Source: Luzula sylvatica
Lineage: Eukaryota > Streptophyta > Magnoliopsida > Poales > Juncaceae
Reading direction: 5' to 3'
Length of the DNA stretch: 64,000 bases
Assembly: GCA_946800325.1 (NCBI GenBank)
Contig: OX326961.1
Span: forward strand, 48,013,415 to 48,077,414
Below the pieces are notes generated by a model, which did not search any database, was not told the DNA's origin, and saw only the letters and a program-made list of their open reading frames with translations. Below are positions 23,886 to 36,213 of this stretch, one piece after another. Numbering within the stretch: position 1 is the first letter of the stretch; each line of letters opens with the position of its first letter. Position numbers and translations under genes: made by a program.

Positions 23886-25364
23886 TTATATATTTAGCTC
23901 TCGAAGCATCCCAAAACTTCTTTGGTGGTGGTGCCAAAAAAATTATGGTCAATTGGGGTACACATTGTGTTTCCATAAAAAAAAAAATTATCGAGTGGAT
24001 TGATTTCATTCATGTTCTATAATTGATTTTGCAATTTAATTTTGTAATTGTTTTCGTTCTGCAATTTATTTCTCTATTTATGTTAATTGATTTTGTAAAT
24101 TTTCCAATTTACATGTTTTGGTCAATTTATATTAATTTTCTCTAATTGAAATATGTGTTTCGCAGGGACAATATGGAATATAATTAAGTGGTTTTTATTA
24201 TTTTGGAAATAAAATATTATTTATAAAATTAATTATAGCACATTGTAATAAAATATTTGATGATTGGAGGAAATGACTCGTATTAATTTTTTTTTTCCTC
24301 TTGTAATGCCTTGGAAAAAAAATTCCATATTAACTTGATTTGTATATGTTCACTTTTTAATTTGATGAAGTTAATTAGACATGATCAATTTTCATGATGA
24401 CTTTTTTTCTAATTAAAATGTAACAAAAATAAACATGTTAATTACATTATAATTAAAAATTAATGATTATTTGATAGAAAATGAAATTAAATAAAATACG
24501 TGTCACTTACATTATAATCAAGATTAATTAATGATACATAATATTTTCAATTATATTCTAATCCCTCGAATTTATGATCATCAAATAGACAAATATTTTT
24601 AAAATAACATGTTCTTCTTAAGGTCATTTTTATTAATTAAATAAATATGACAAAATTATATTCGAATGAAGTATAAAAAAGAACACGACAAAAAGTTATA
24701 GTAAATTAACTAAATATTCTAACAAATCATTCCTCATGTAATAAAATTAATAATATCTCGTTACATAAATAATTCGAACATGTCTTCTGTGTAGAAATTA
24801 GAAAGTGCAAATATTTTTACTGTAAACATAAAATAATATTATAAATATTAACATCATATTATTTCGATATTAATATATTATTTTTGTTGTCCATGTTAAT
24901 TTTTCACGTTAGTTTGTACATCTGAATTTTGAATGTCAATTTATATTGAGGACTTGTATTCATGTTAAAAGTTTAGAGGTTCAAATAAATAAAAAAAGAT
25001 ATTTAGTGTTAATATGAAGTTCATAAAAAAGTTCATGACAAACGTGTCACACACATTTTGCTCATAATTATAACGAGATGGATCAAAAAAGAATAGTAAG
25101 TTGTGCATGATAACTGAAGTTGTTATTTAAAGAGACATTTTGCTTTTATTTAATAAAAAACAATGAACATTTAGTCTGTTCATAAAATAATGATACGAAA
25201 TTTATATGGTCGATTTTGAACGATAAGAATTAAGAAATTAGATGAGACCGAATTAAAAATAAATGGTATGTCTGTGTTATATTAACCTCTCCGTCTCTCC
25301 CCCCTCTTCAATTTTGACATCGATCGATCACTCCTCATTGCGTGTTGCCTGTTGGTTTTTTTTT
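23886..25364. other. AT-rich intergenic DNA between the two duplicates
   Basis: No gene recognised. The short frame at 23825-24022 begins in the duplicated leader and shows no family similarity. Confidence 0.4.
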
Positions 25365-25598
25365 CTAAGTTACGTCAATTTAGAATATACGACGAGATTG
25401 AAAAGATCGGTTAGTGAAAAGACCAGTTACTGGAAGTGAAACCAAAAGAAAATCAAGTTTTGTAATTTACTATCGAGTCCAATAGATTTTTGATCTTGCT
25501 TGGATTTCAAGTAGTCCTTTTTCTAGTTCCATTTGAGACCTTTGAAGCGCGTCACACTCATCTAGGGATGTCAATGGGCGGGTCGGGGCCGGGGCAAA

Positions 25599-26844
25599 TG
25601 TTGGTTAATTCTAACCTAGAGGGGGATAAATTTGGTAATTTACCGTACAATTACTTTAGCTAATTACCTAATTTACTATGCAGAATTAATAATAATTTAA
25701 ATAAATGAGATGATACCGTAAACACTTGAACACAAGATGTTTTTTAACGAAGTTCGGTAGGTGGTTGCTATGTAGCCTTAACTCACCCTTTACTCGCTTA
25801 ATTGACCGACTCAATTAGTTGCGAGTACCTACGTCTCCGAGAATGCCTTGCGCCTCTTTTTGGCTTTCGATTGAATTCCAACTCACTCGATTACAAGGTT
25901 TCGCCTAGATCGATTTACACGCTTTCTATCGATCTATAACTTAGGCTCTTTACAAGTAGTTGCACTAGCCTATTACACTTTTCACTAATCGAGCTACAAC
26001 GTGATCGGTCACGTGAGTGGGAAACGATTAGTGGAGGATATTGAAAGTAGATCAATGATCTAAAGAGGGTTTCTCAAGCTATCAATGGATATAGATAATC
26101 ACAGCTTTAGGGTTTCTCTCTTTTGTATTTGAATGTGTGAAAGTGAAGAAGTGAGAGAGAAAGGTCCTTGAAGGATTCTATTTATACTCTCTATAGAGAT
26201 CCTTCAGAAAACTGCAAGTCCGTTCGAACGCACAATGTTCGTTCTGAACGCACTTGTAGTTTGTACTAGCCGTTTCAAAATAACGTACAAGTACATTTTT
26301 CAGTACGTTCGAACGGACAAAGTCCGTTCAGAACGAACTCAATTATACATTGCCTTTTGTTTGTTCAGTGATGAAAGTCCGTTCAACGCACTTAAGTTGT
26401 GGGTGAACGGATTTTAAGTGTCCGTTCGAACGTACATATTTGTTCGTTCGAACGCACACTATCATGTGACAAGGGTGGTTTAATCAAGAGATGGTATTTT
26501 GATATGTGGTAAATCCGTTCTGAACGGACTTGGAGTTCGTTCAGAACGCACTTCTTCCTTGATTAAACTCTTTGTTATTTGAACATGATTTTACTTGAGA
26601 TCTACTTGGTTTCTACCTATGGTTTATTTGTGGCGAATCCCACTCACGGAAGGCTTCGACATCTTGATTCTTGATATGCTTCAAGGGCCTTCCTTCTAAT
26701 CTTCTCTTGTTGTGCTTCTTGTGACTTCGAAGCTCTTCATCATCTTCTAACCGTACCTGCGTTATCCTACACATTTTCTCGATGTAAACGTTAGTAATGA
26801 CAGTATTTTGAAATAATCAAACCATTAGGAAATTTGAACCAACA
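25599..26844. mobile_element. Probable solo LTR nested in the MITE
   Basis: The insert begins TGTTGGTT and ends AACCAACA, the TG...CA inverted ends of plant LTRs. It sits between GCAAA (25594-25598) and GCAAG (26845-26849), a 5-bp target duplication with one mismatch. It contains an AACGAAGTTCGGTAGG stretch of a kind I associate with LTRs, and a TATTTATA-type promoter word at about 26180. At 1,246 bp with no internal domain or second LTR, a solo LTR is the simplest reading. Confidence 0.65.
26215..26555. repeat. Cluster of CCGTTCGAACGG-like palindromes
   Basis: At least eight short words of the form GTCCGTTCGAACGCAC, CGTTCTGAACG, CGTTCGAACGGAC and GTTCAGAACG occur in 340 bp of the solo LTR, downstream of its TATA-like word. 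Each is a near-perfect palindrome centred on TTCGAA or TTCTGAA/TTCAGAA. They would fall in the transcribed R/U5 part. Confidence 0.7.
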
Positions 26845-28135
26845 GCAAGTCATCCCCAGAGCCGTCCCGTCTTTCGCGGAGATTCCCCGTCCCGAACTCC
26901 GTTTAATTCACGAACAAATTTTATGCCACATCCCACCCCGCGGGGATCCCCGTCCCCGTGGGGATCCCCATGACCGGACAAATTATCATAAAAAGAATCT
27001 AAAATTTATATTATTTAATACTTAAAGATAATACCTCAAATTCGAAATACCATAAAACTAACAATTGTAAGACACATAAAAAATAACAACCAAATATCAT
27101 TTTTAAATCATTCAAAATATCTTGCAAAATAACACAAATACTTCTAAATACTAGAATATAAAAAATGATAAATAACAATGTCTTTCGAATGGAAAAGTTA
27201 TAATTCATAATTTTTTAAATGGACAAATTAATATTTAGATTTTTTTTTAATTACAACTTATAAATTAAAAATATAAGAAGTATATATATTATTTTATATT
27301 CAGACTTCGTGGGCCAAGGGGGCGGAGATGACCCATGGGACTTGGGGCGGGGTAACCCGTGGGGCGGGGCTACCTACCCCTCCGTATCCACCCCATCCTC
27401 ACATCCGGAGCGAATTGCTCATCCCATCTCCACCCCGCGGGACAAGTAATCGGAGATTCTCCGTCTCATTAGGATTGGGTCCCCATGGGGACGGGGATTC
27501 CCCACCCCCGTTGACATCCCTACATGACTCATTAAATATGGGCTATATCTTGTGTGTATCATATTGTTTCTCTGAACTAGTATTAGTAACACCAATTCAA
27601 ATTATAATTTCGCATGAAATTTATATATATATTATGTAAAATAAAATATGTAATGATAAGATAAAGCAATATTAAACAAAAAAAAGAGTACATGAGGTCA
27701 GATAAAAGATTCTTTTTGTACAGTAAAAAAGATTGTACTTAGCATTGTTAAAAGAATAACGGATTAAATAACCAAACAAATAATTAACAAAAATGACCAA
27801 ACCGCTCATCACGTAACTTGTTGGATGGTACAAATCGTACAATGATTTTCATTAAATGATCTGGATTTACTACTGTTTAGGGACAATGTTGTAAATGTCG
27901 GTAATCCGAATGAATTGAAAAAAAATAACCATCGGTGATAAAGGTGATTAATTATATAGACAAATTGGAAATTAGTTGGAATATGTCTGTTGTGGAAGTC
28001 TTCGATAAATTTCATATAAAATAATATATTTATCAATTAATATCAACGTATTACTGATTAAAAAATTAATATAATTTATCTAAATGGCATAACTTAATTG
28101 TAATAAAATGTGGCATAATTCGAATCACATACAAG

Positions 28136-28380
28136 TAGAGGTGTCAACGGTTCCGATACGGTTCGAATAGTGGTCATATCAAATGCATATTCATATTTTT
28201 TTCGGATACGGATTCGGATACGATATATATTAGTTCCTAGATCCGGATTCATACCCGTAAAAACATATACGATTCCGGATCCGATTCCATCCGGATTCGG
28301 ATATTTTTTTTCGAATTCAGATATTTTTTCGGATACGGTTCGGGTCGGTTCGGGCAATATCCTCCCCATTGACATCCCTA
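28136..28380. mobile_element. hAT-type MITE with GGATACGG repeats
   Basis: The ends TAGAGGTGTCAACGG and CATTGACATCCCTA are inverted, and the element is flanked by a perfect 8-bp duplication CATACAAG (28128-28135 and 28381-28388). The 245-bp body is degenerate GGATACGGATTC repeats. Its first 45 bases match the left end of the longer element at 48644 (TTCGAATAGTGGTCATA), so they are one family. Confidence 0.9.
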
Positions 28381-29216
28381 CATACAAGACAAACACCATC
28401 CGTCAGAAGACCAAATAATTATCAAACAAGAATAACAATGTAACTAAAATTTAAACAAAACATAATTATTCAAAACAAAATAAAATAAAAATTAGATAAC
28501 TATTCAAATTACGAAAATTATATACTAATTCATTAAATCATGCATGTCATGTATGTTATAGAGTACTCATAAACTTAAAATCAACATAATCTAGTGTCAT
28601 GTTTGTTTCTTTTCTAAATCATTTAAATCTAATTTATCATCGTTAATCTTCTTCAACTCGGATTCTCTATTATAATTATTATCGAAAGTTGAATATTAAC
28701 CAATGTTGTCTAAATCGGGGCCAAAACGTTATGCAATGAAAGAGAGATCAAAAAAATTCTAGTTATCTGACTTAAATTATTAACTAGACATTGTCGGGTC
28801 AGTGAAATGTTGATTTGAAATTATTCGAAACTTTTTCGACCATGTCCGTGGACTATAAAAGCCTAAAATAAGTCAAAACAAAATAAAACAATTTAATCAA
28901 TTGAAATTAATTAAGGGAGTTAAGAGCTAGACTTCTTTTTTTGACAATTTAATTCTTTGATATTTTTCTTTTGAGTAATGATAAATACACATAAATCGAC
29001 CACAAATTTGACACAAATAAATACGTTTATATCATTAATTGTAGCACAAATCAAACATAAAGTTTTGTATTTGTGTTAAATTCTCTTCTTCTCAAGGACC
29101 ATTCTGAAAAACGTCCTCTCCACTACCCAGTCTCCATTCCAGCTACAGGCCGCTAAAGAATGTGATCCGAGCCCTCGCAAATCCATACCAATCAAGCTCA
29201 ATTTCGCAGAGAAACA

Positions 29217-30283
29217 ATGGACGCCTTCAGAAGATTGCAGCAAAATCTGTTCTCAGGAGAGGACGAGGAAGAAGAGCAACAGGAAGATCTATTCGGCGAC
29301 GTCCAAGGCCTCTTCAATTTATCTCCTCTTCAGGTCAGCCCCTAAAAAATGAAGTAATTGCAAATCGCCCCTAGTTTCTCTTTCAATTTGATATTATTCT
29401 GAGATTTTTGATACATTGTGCAGAGAATATATGGATTTGCTGGATCCTTGGCTGCTGGATTGGCCTTTATGATGTTGGTATGGTTCTCGTTTTGGTTTTT
29501 AATTTGATTGATCGTTATTTCTACTCCAATATTTGTATTTTTTTTGAATTCAAAGCTAATTTATCCAATTTTGGGTTATTATTGACTAATTAATTTGTGT
29601 TTCTTGATATAGGCACTTGCAGTCTTGGCATTTCCCATCAAATTTGCAATTTTATTCACTTTTGGAAACATCGCAGCTGTAGGAAGGTTGGTTAATCAAC
29701 ATGAATCATAATTTAGTTTCATTAATTTTAGTGAAATTTCACTTGAATTTAAAAATTAATAGTTATTTTGACTCTTGAAATGTTTTGATCATGTCACAGC
29801 ACATTATTTCTGATTGGGCCAGCACAGCAAATTAATATGATGTTCGATAAAGTTCGCGTTTTCGCAACTGCAATTTACATTGGATCTGTTTTTCTTGCTC
29901 TAATTTGTGCTTTTTTGGTGAGAAACGAGTAATTTGCGACATTATTGCCCTTATATTTGATCACAAAATAACAATTTATTAATTCTCTTTTGCAGATTCA
30001 TAACAAGTTGTTGACACTCATAGCAATTATATTCGAGATTTGTGCTCTCATTTGGTAAACTCGAATTAATTCTATTCTTTATATACATTATTACATTTTT
30101 AATTGGCTTAATCGATTTTGTGCCTATTTTAATTAGCTTGTAATTCACAATTTTTAATTATTTTAAAAATTAACTAAACTTCCCTCTTTTTCCTTGTTTT
30201 ACAGGTATGGCTTGAGTTACATCCCTTTTGCTCGAAAGATCGTCTCCGATTTGGTCCTAAGGGTTTTCGATACAGAGATTTAA
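29217..30283 (+). CDS. SFT2-like vesicle transport membrane protein
   Basis: Small tetraspan protein of the SFT2/Got1 type. The yeast family member helps vesicles from endosomes fuse with the Golgi. Six exons: 29217-29333, 29424-29477, 29613-29686, 29800-29917, 29996-30054, 30205-30283, giving 166 residues, the family's normal length. An acidic, Gln-rich N-terminus (starts MDAFRRLQQNLFSGEDEEEE) precedes about four hydrophobic segments: IYGFAGSLAAGLAFMMLALAV, FAILFTFGNIAAVGS, ATAIYIGSVFLALICAF and LLTLIAIIFEICALIWYGL. The C-terminus is FARKIVSDLVLRVF. The start is the first ATG after the leader. Its leader and upstream DNA are duplicated at 22365-23885. Confidence 0.9.
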
Positions 30284-30860
30284 GTGTATAAAGCAATCTT
30301 TTAATGTTAAATTTATTCATTATTCCTGAATTTTGTGTTAATATTTGAGAAATCAGTTTGTAATTTGGCTTTCGATTTTCCAAAAAATTGTAATTTTGTT
30401 CTTTCTCAATAATAAAAATGTACAATATAACCATTTTATGATTCCTTGAGATAAATTATTTATAAATGATTGTTCTAAAGTGATTATTATCTTCATAATT
30501 CTGTCATTATATTAATTATCTATTACCAAGAAACCTTCTAAAAACTCTAAATAGCATTTAAATAGTATAAACTCAGAGAGCAAGAGTTTTACTGAAGTGG
30601 CATGTTATCATTGGTCGGTCCATGATGGACCACTACTATCCCGAAAATTACCCAGTCAACGCTCCGGACAAAAATAAATAAAAATGCCGTTAATACCCCT
30701 AACAGACTCCAATCGTTCACAAATTATTCCCTGAACTCGGTCCATCGTAATTCTTCAATAAGCGCTCATTTTCTGTCTCACGGTGTTAGAAAAGCAGGTC
30801 TAGATAAAATTGCTTCGTCTCTCTCAAATCTCTATTTAAAAATTTGAATCTTCCCTCTCC
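30284..30860. other. Short intergenic region
   Basis: It contains the 3' untranslated region of the SFT2-like gene (AATAAAAATG at about 30410) and the promoter of the F-box gene. No other feature was recognised. Confidence 0.5.
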
Positions 30861-30863
30861 CTC

Positions 30864-30869
30864 TATAAA
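30864..30869 (+). promoter_or_regulatory. TATA box of the F-box gene
   Basis: TATAAA in a CT-rich context. A start site some 30 bases downstream would lie after the in-frame ATG at 30882, which favours the ATG at 30978 as the real start. Confidence 0.6.
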
Positions 30870-30977
30870 AACGTCTCTGCTATGGGCCTCATACCATCTC
30901 GCTATTACCAGTGGTTTAAGCTTAACTCATCCAATTCAAACGAGAGAAAGAAAAGAGAAAGAGAGGGAGAAGAGACT

Positions 30978-33126
30978 ATGATTACGTACGTGAGAAGGAG
31001 CAAGAGATTGAACAAGGAGGCAGTGAATGACAGTGAGAAAGAGATTGTTACGTATGTTAGGAGGAGGAAGGGAGTGAAGAAGAGTGAGGAAGGGATTGTG
31101 ATTGACGAGTCAAGGAAGAGGGGGAGAGAAGAAGGGGCTGGCGATGGAGATCAGAGGGCTTTGAAGAAAGAAAGGACGATTGCTCCTTGTAGCTCGCCTA
31201 AAGTCCCATTTCTCAATCGTCACTCTGATTTTAGCTGGTACGAATTAATCTTTTGCTTTTTCTGTTCTGAAATGTGGAATTTGGTGCTGATTTGAGTTAG
31301 ATCAAGCTAGATCCATCTGAACTCGGTACTGATTCTTTCAAATTTTGGTGATGTGCTTTAAATTGAATTCGTTTCTCCAAATGTCAGATCAAATATTCTG
31401 TCTCTTATTCGTTTTCTGATTTTTTATTTTACTTGAGTTCAATTGAAATTTGCTCGGATATCAGGTCCTAAATGAGCTCAATTTTATGAGATTCATCAAA
31501 TCTTAGGTGATAATCAACCTCGTTCATCAGATTTGAGCTAAGTTTTATCAGATTTCATCCATTCATTCATCAGATTTGGAAAAAAAATGTAGATTTTCCT
31601 ATTTCTGAATCAAATTGCACTATATACGATCACATCAGTGACATTGTTCTTAAACTGTGAATTGTGATATTGTTAGTTTTTGATTGAATTAGATTATCTG
31701 AGCTAGCTCACGTGAATTCTCTCAATTTTAACCATTTCTGTTTTCACTTAGTTCTTCCAAGATAGAATTCATTTATCTTAACTTCTTTTCCTATATAATG
31801 ACAGGTATGATATTGATTTATGGACGGAGGTTGCAAAGCATTTGGACGGTCGAGATCTAAGCGCACTAAGCTTGGCTAACCACTGGTTCGACAACCTGAT
31901 CTCTGAGGAATGCATTTGGAAGTACGCTTGCCTTCGTGACATGGACGTCCCACCTCCTCGCCACATGTCCTTTCCCTGGAGAAAGATCTACACCACTGCT
32001 TTTGGTACTTCCTAATATTTCAATTTAAATACATTCTGACAAGTGCTAATGCTTTCTTCTATACAGATGGTTCCCATTCCTATTGCCATCGACAACAAGA
32101 CAAACACATCGGTGAGTGCAAAAATTCACGATCAAAATTCAAAACCTCATTCTCTCTCTGATATTTCAAAAACGAATCATCCGTTCCTTTTTCTCAAATA
32201 GATTGGATGAGGATCGGATCTTTCTTCCTCGACTCTCCATTTGTGCTTCTTGCAGAGACACTTGCTCTGTCCAGGCGGTTCAACCGGCCAGGCACTGACG
32301 TACTGAGATCAATCGAGCTTACTGGCTCTTGCTCTTTAGCCAATGTTAAGACTGGAATCTGGATTGCAGGTATTTTTACTGTTTTACATACTAATTTACT
32401 AAATTATCCCTCAAAAATAGCTTTGCTAATTTGATGTATTATACAGATTTACAGCTTGTTCGTTGCCCAGTCTGCAATCTCAACACATGCGAAGGTGAAA
32501 AATATTGCAGAATTATTTCGATTTACGAAATTTATAAAGTTTTCAATAAGTGCATAACCAGAGTAATTATTATTGATTTTTACAGGAACAATGCAAGTAT
32601 TAGACGCGAGACACGTGGAATTATTTCTGGAAGAAGATTATCAAAACGGTACGTGGGAATATGAGGAGATTGGCAAACATCGCATCGTTTCTCCCGCAAA
32701 TGCCGCCATTGGTGCCATTTTTGACCTCAAATATCTCTCCTCCTTTTCGACAGCACGTAAGACATTTTGCTCTCCATTTCTACTTGGTTTATATAAGAAT
32801 ACATAACACTTAATTAACTTCAATTTTTTACTTTCTTAACAGAGATTTTGGATACCAAGTCTTGGACTGGACCGTCCAGTGATTTACAGCCAAAAGCTAA
32901 GATTGGGATGCATGGAGTCGCTGTTAACACTAATTTACAACCTAATGATGGTAAGTAATTATATATACATTTGCAAATACAATAATTATAAGGGTATATT
33001 TACAAATATGAATAAATTGAATTTTAACTACTGTTTTCAGGATTATACGTGAGATATCAAGTTATGAAGGATAATAAAATGGATGGCAAAGTGGTTTCGA
33101 TTAGGATCTCACAACAACTCATTTAA
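30978..33126 (+). CDS. F-box protein of the At3g61730 (RMF) type
   Basis: A probable SCF ubiquitin-ligase substrate adaptor. Eight phase-consistent exons: 30978-31237, 31805-32004, 32067-32111, 32202-32369, 32447-32494, 32586-32756, 32843-32950, 33041-33126, giving 361 residues. The N-terminus is basic and low-complexity (YVRRSKRLNKE). An F-box-like helix set starts near residue 88 (YDIDLWTEVAKHLDGRDLS). The C-terminal domain has a Cys-rich motif (LVRCPVCNLNTCEG), LDARHVELFLEEDY, and ends KVVSIRISQQLI. It resembles, from memory, the Arabidopsis F-box protein At3g61730 linked to male fertility. The frame is also open from an ATG at 30882, but that lies too close to the TATA box. A broken inverted copy of exons 3-7 lies at 55080-56340. 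Confidence 0.87.
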
Positions 33127-34352
33127 ATGCTTAATTGGTTAGTTAAGAAATATTAATTAGGTTTTAGTGATTTTTCCTAATTTCAAATTTAAAATCCTAA
33201 GGCAAAAAGGGGATAAATATGGTATACTTTTATTTTTTAGGCCCCAATATTATAGGAAATAAATAGCATTACTTTACACATTGTTTCAGTTCGATTGTTT
33301 TTACAGAATTAATAAAATTGGATGTTTTGGTATTTGTGTTTGTTTTCCTTTTTGATCTAATTAAATATGACTTCAAAACTACTCTGAACAAACAAAGGGA
33401 AATGCATTCTAGTCCCGGAAGTGTAGAAACCTTTATTCATCAATCTTGCAAAAAACCCCTTAAAATGTGAGAAATCAGAATAGTACCCACCCTCTCCATT
33501 TTTTAGTAAAATTTAACCAACAAAAAAATCGTGTCTGCTTTAACGAAGAAAAAAAAGACGTGACTTAACAAACAAATATAAACACAAATTGTGTATGTGA
33601 TCATGCAAAATGAGATTTATTTTTTATTATTATAAGAGATGATTGAAGCTTTTCTTAAATAGAATAAAATATGAATGGGATAACGAATATGTTAGAATGG
33701 GGAAGAAATAGAGAAATAAATATCTTACTTTTTTGTAAGACATTGGAGGCAATTGAATTTTTTTTGTCACAAATTTTTTTGTCTGAATCGTCATAATTCT
33801 TTAGTTATATCCACTTCCAATACTTTCAACCAAATAATTTGCTGGTAATTGACACGATCGATTTGATTCCGAGCCTATGAAAATTCGGAATCGATGCTTA
33901 TATTTTTAGGAAAATCGGAAACACCTCGTAATATTCGCTAACTCAACCGTACAAAATTCAAGTTTGAAAACACCTATGAAAGCCTAATCAAATATTGCTA
34001 CGAGTTTGCGAGCCCGAGTCGTAAGAACGGTATGGAAATCAAGAAGGTTCGAGGTTTAGTAAGTGGCGGAGTTTGTTAGCAATCTCAATTCTCTAAAATT
34101 GCGAGAAATACAACGTACAAATACAATATGTAAAAACGACATGCTATGCAGACTGATTCAAGTTCTGAGATTCAAGTTAGATATGAAATCGTCAATTTCT
34201 TTTTTTAATCTTTCAGTGAGATATGGGTCTCGTTTTGTAAATAAATTATAAAAAAAAACAGGCTTATCTTAAGCTCTCTTTATATATCAATATAGATATT
34301 AAACTCTAAAATCCAAATAAAGCCTATATTAAACTCATCTTTACCGTCTGGC
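32050..34352 (+). repeat. Source arm of an inverted segmental duplication
   Basis: From F-box exon 3 to about 1.2 kb past its stop, this segment matches the reverse complement of 52915-56345. Markers include CATCTTTACCGTCTGGCA at 34337 against TGCCAGACGGTAAAGATG at 52919, and CTTTATTCATCAATCTTGCA at 33430. The other arm lacks exon 8 and carries several insertions. Confidence 0.85.
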
Positions 34353-34505
34353 AAAACATGTTTTTTTTTCGTCAATTTTAACCTGCTGAAAAGTTAATGA
34401 TTTTTTAAGGTTTAAATGAAAATTAAATATTTTCGCCCAAAATGAGGCGAAAATTGTTATTTATTGTCAAATGGTCTGACAAAAACACTATTTATGCTAA
34501 GGAAA
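33127..34505. other. Downstream region of the F-box gene
   Basis: AT-rich, no gene recognised. The stretch to 34352 belongs to the inverted duplication. A 62-codon frame at 34063-34251 is not preserved in the other copy and is probably chance. Confidence 0.5.
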
Positions 34506-34506
34506 A

Positions 34507-34745
34507 TGTTGGACATACTCCCATTTCTTTCTCAAGAATCTTGATGACGTTGATATTGTTTAACATCTTAAAAAATAATATCTTAATTCATGATTTGACA
34601 TCTTAATTGAATGTTCAGTCATAAATTAAGATAATCAAATCATAAATTAAGATGTTAAATCATGTATTTATGTGTTAATTTTTACGGTAATAAATCATAT
34701 CCACGTCATCAAGATTCTTGAGGAAGAGTACTAGGGAGTGTACTC
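34507..34745. mobile_element. MITE, family 2 (copy 1)
   Basis: Inverted ends of about 45 bp: TTCTCAAGAATCTTGATGAC on the left and GTCATCAAGATTCTTGAGGA on the right, with GGACATACTCCC and GGGAGTGTAC outermost. The AT-rich core contains TAAATTAAGAT words. Other copies are at 38994-39184 and 56092-56288. Confidence 0.75.
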
Positions 34746-35048
34746 TTTTGCCAATTTCCTCAACAAGGCGCTATTTTTGTATTTTTGTAAATTTGTTCAA
34801 TATAAAGCATAACCTTTTCTCCTAAATTAATGGCATATAAGTCGGTCCGTCTGTTTTGTTAGGAAAGAGAGAAATTATTTCATGATATATATTTGTTTCT
34901 TTTAAATTTCTCCGTACTAATTAATATATTGACAATTAATAATAAATCATACAAACAAGACAAAAATAATTGTTAAATTACATTATTTTATTCATTAATT
35001 GGAAGAAAACTTGATATCACCACTCTAAATACTATGAGAAAATATATT

Positions 35049-35209
35049 GGGCCTTCCAAACTTATTTCAAGAAACTTTTGATGAGTTGGCAAAAATGATG
35101 ATTTAGTCTCTCTAATTGAATAATACTAATCAATTAATAATACTAACCTATCCATTTAACCATCATTTGTCATCTCACCAAGGCTACTTTTTGATATTAT
35201 GGGAACGGG
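35049..35209. mobile_element. MITE, family 1 (copy 2)
   Basis: The left end GGCCTTCCAAACTTATTTC followed by TTTTGATGAGTTGGC and the right end GTCATCTCACCAAGG...GGGAACGGG form imperfect inverted ends like the element at 4444-5276. Confidence 0.55.
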
Positions 35210-35704
35210 ATATGTTGACATAATTTCTTGGAGGGACAAAATAAAAAACTAGTTATAGAAATACACATCACGATTTTTTTGAGGAGAGGACAAACAATAC
35301 ATTTTACGTTGTTATACTGATAAAATATACTTGATCACTAGATATATACATTATTCGACGAAAATCTTGAAGGGATGACCGTCCCTGGCCCCTACTAAGA
35401 TCCGTCTTGGATATATAACCCCCAAATACTATTCAGAGAAGGGTCGAAGAGAGAAGAATGAAGCAGATAACCGACCAAAATTGTTTGGATGGCAAAATTG
35501 AACACTTCTTCAAACACGAGTATTTGTAATTCGTGGCACAAAGAAACTGAATAAAACCAAAAGTACTTGTGTTTTAGGTACCCAACTTTTTGGCGATTTA
35601 TGATGAAATTGATCTGTCATACTCACTCATATGCCTTCGATTTGACTCGCCCATGTGCTTCCCCTCTCTTCCTCCTTAATTTACTCATTATTATAAACTG
35701 ATTA
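35210..35704. other. Intergenic DNA
   Basis: No gene or repeat recognised. Confidence 0.4.
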
Positions 35705-36000
35705 AATATGGATAATTATGCCACATTTCTTATTTCTCCACCACATCATCTATATCTATATGACTATATCACCAATTACTCATTAATTAGTGATTAATTA
35801 ATATAGTCACTAACAAAAAGACATCCAATTAACAATTAATTAATATTAATTAAAAATTATTAATATATATTTTTTAATTATATATTAATTAACTGTTAAT
35901 AGAGTGTCGCTTGATTCATTATCATGCTAATTAATCATTAATTAATAATACAGAGGATGTCGTGGGAAAATTGGGGGTACAATATATGACCTCTTAAATA
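35705..36000. mobile_element. MITE, family 3 (copy 2)
   Basis: Shares the core order (TTAATTAATATAGTCA, ATTAATATTAATTAAAAATT, ATTAATTAACTGTTAAT) and the end words GATAATTATGCCAC and GTGGGAAAATTGGGGG with the element at 4120-4410. It lies about 200 bases upstream of the MGN-start gene at 36214. Confidence 0.6.
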
Positions 36001-36178
36001 TCAAGGATTTCAATTCCTGATATTGATTAGTTTCATTACTCCTACTTTACATGCATGCATGGTATTGGGCAGTGCAAAATGTAAACCTAATCCCACTTCA
36101 ATCATTTTTAAATCTTTCTTTCTTCTTACAAACTCCACTCGTCTCTTGTCCTCGCTAGCCATTTCACACTCTCTTCTC

Positions 36179-36183
<5 letters not shown>

Positions 36184-36209
<26 letters not shown>
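36184..36209. repeat. (CT)n microsatellite in a 5' leader
   Basis: A CT run ending four bases before the ATG at 36214. CT-rich leaders are common in plant genes. Confidence 0.75.
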
Positions 36210-36213
36210 GAAA

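Larger units (their letters stand above)
25563..27522. mobile_element. hAT-like MITE with GGGGACGGGG repeats, split by an LTR insert
   Basis: The ends TAGGGATGTCAATGGG and CCCGTTGACATCCCTA are inverted. Between them, outside the nested element at 25599-26844, are repeats of GGGGATCCCCGTCCCC type in both orientations around an AT-rich centre (27000-27300). The immediate flanks do not form a clean 8-bp duplication, but 'actcat' occurs on both sides. Comparison with copy 1 (22365-23885) shows that the element interrupts a GCGCGTCA...CTCATnAAAT sequence that is continuous there. Confidence 0.8.
25365..29118 (+). repeat. Segmental duplicate (copy 2), enlarged by later insertions
   Basis: Copy 2 of the block at 22365-23885, directly upstream of the SFT2-like gene. 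It is split by a GC-rich MITE (25563-27522, itself carrying a solo-LTR-like insert), by a second MITE (28136-28380), and by about 105 bp near 28977-29080 absent from copy 1. None of these inserts occurs in copy 1, so they arrived after the duplication or were never copied. Confidence 0.8.

Noticed and set aside
25563..27522. GC-rich repeats taken as a CpG island or promoter
   Set aside because: The inverted TAGGGATGTCAA ends and the interruption relative to copy 1 show a mobile element.
30882..30977. Upstream in-frame ATG as the F-box start
   Set aside because: It lies only about 18 bases after the TATA box, so it would probably precede the transcription start.
34063..34251. A 62-codon frame downstream of the F-box gene
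   Set aside because: Its duplicate near 53010-53210 has shifts and altered length, so there is no sign of coding selection.
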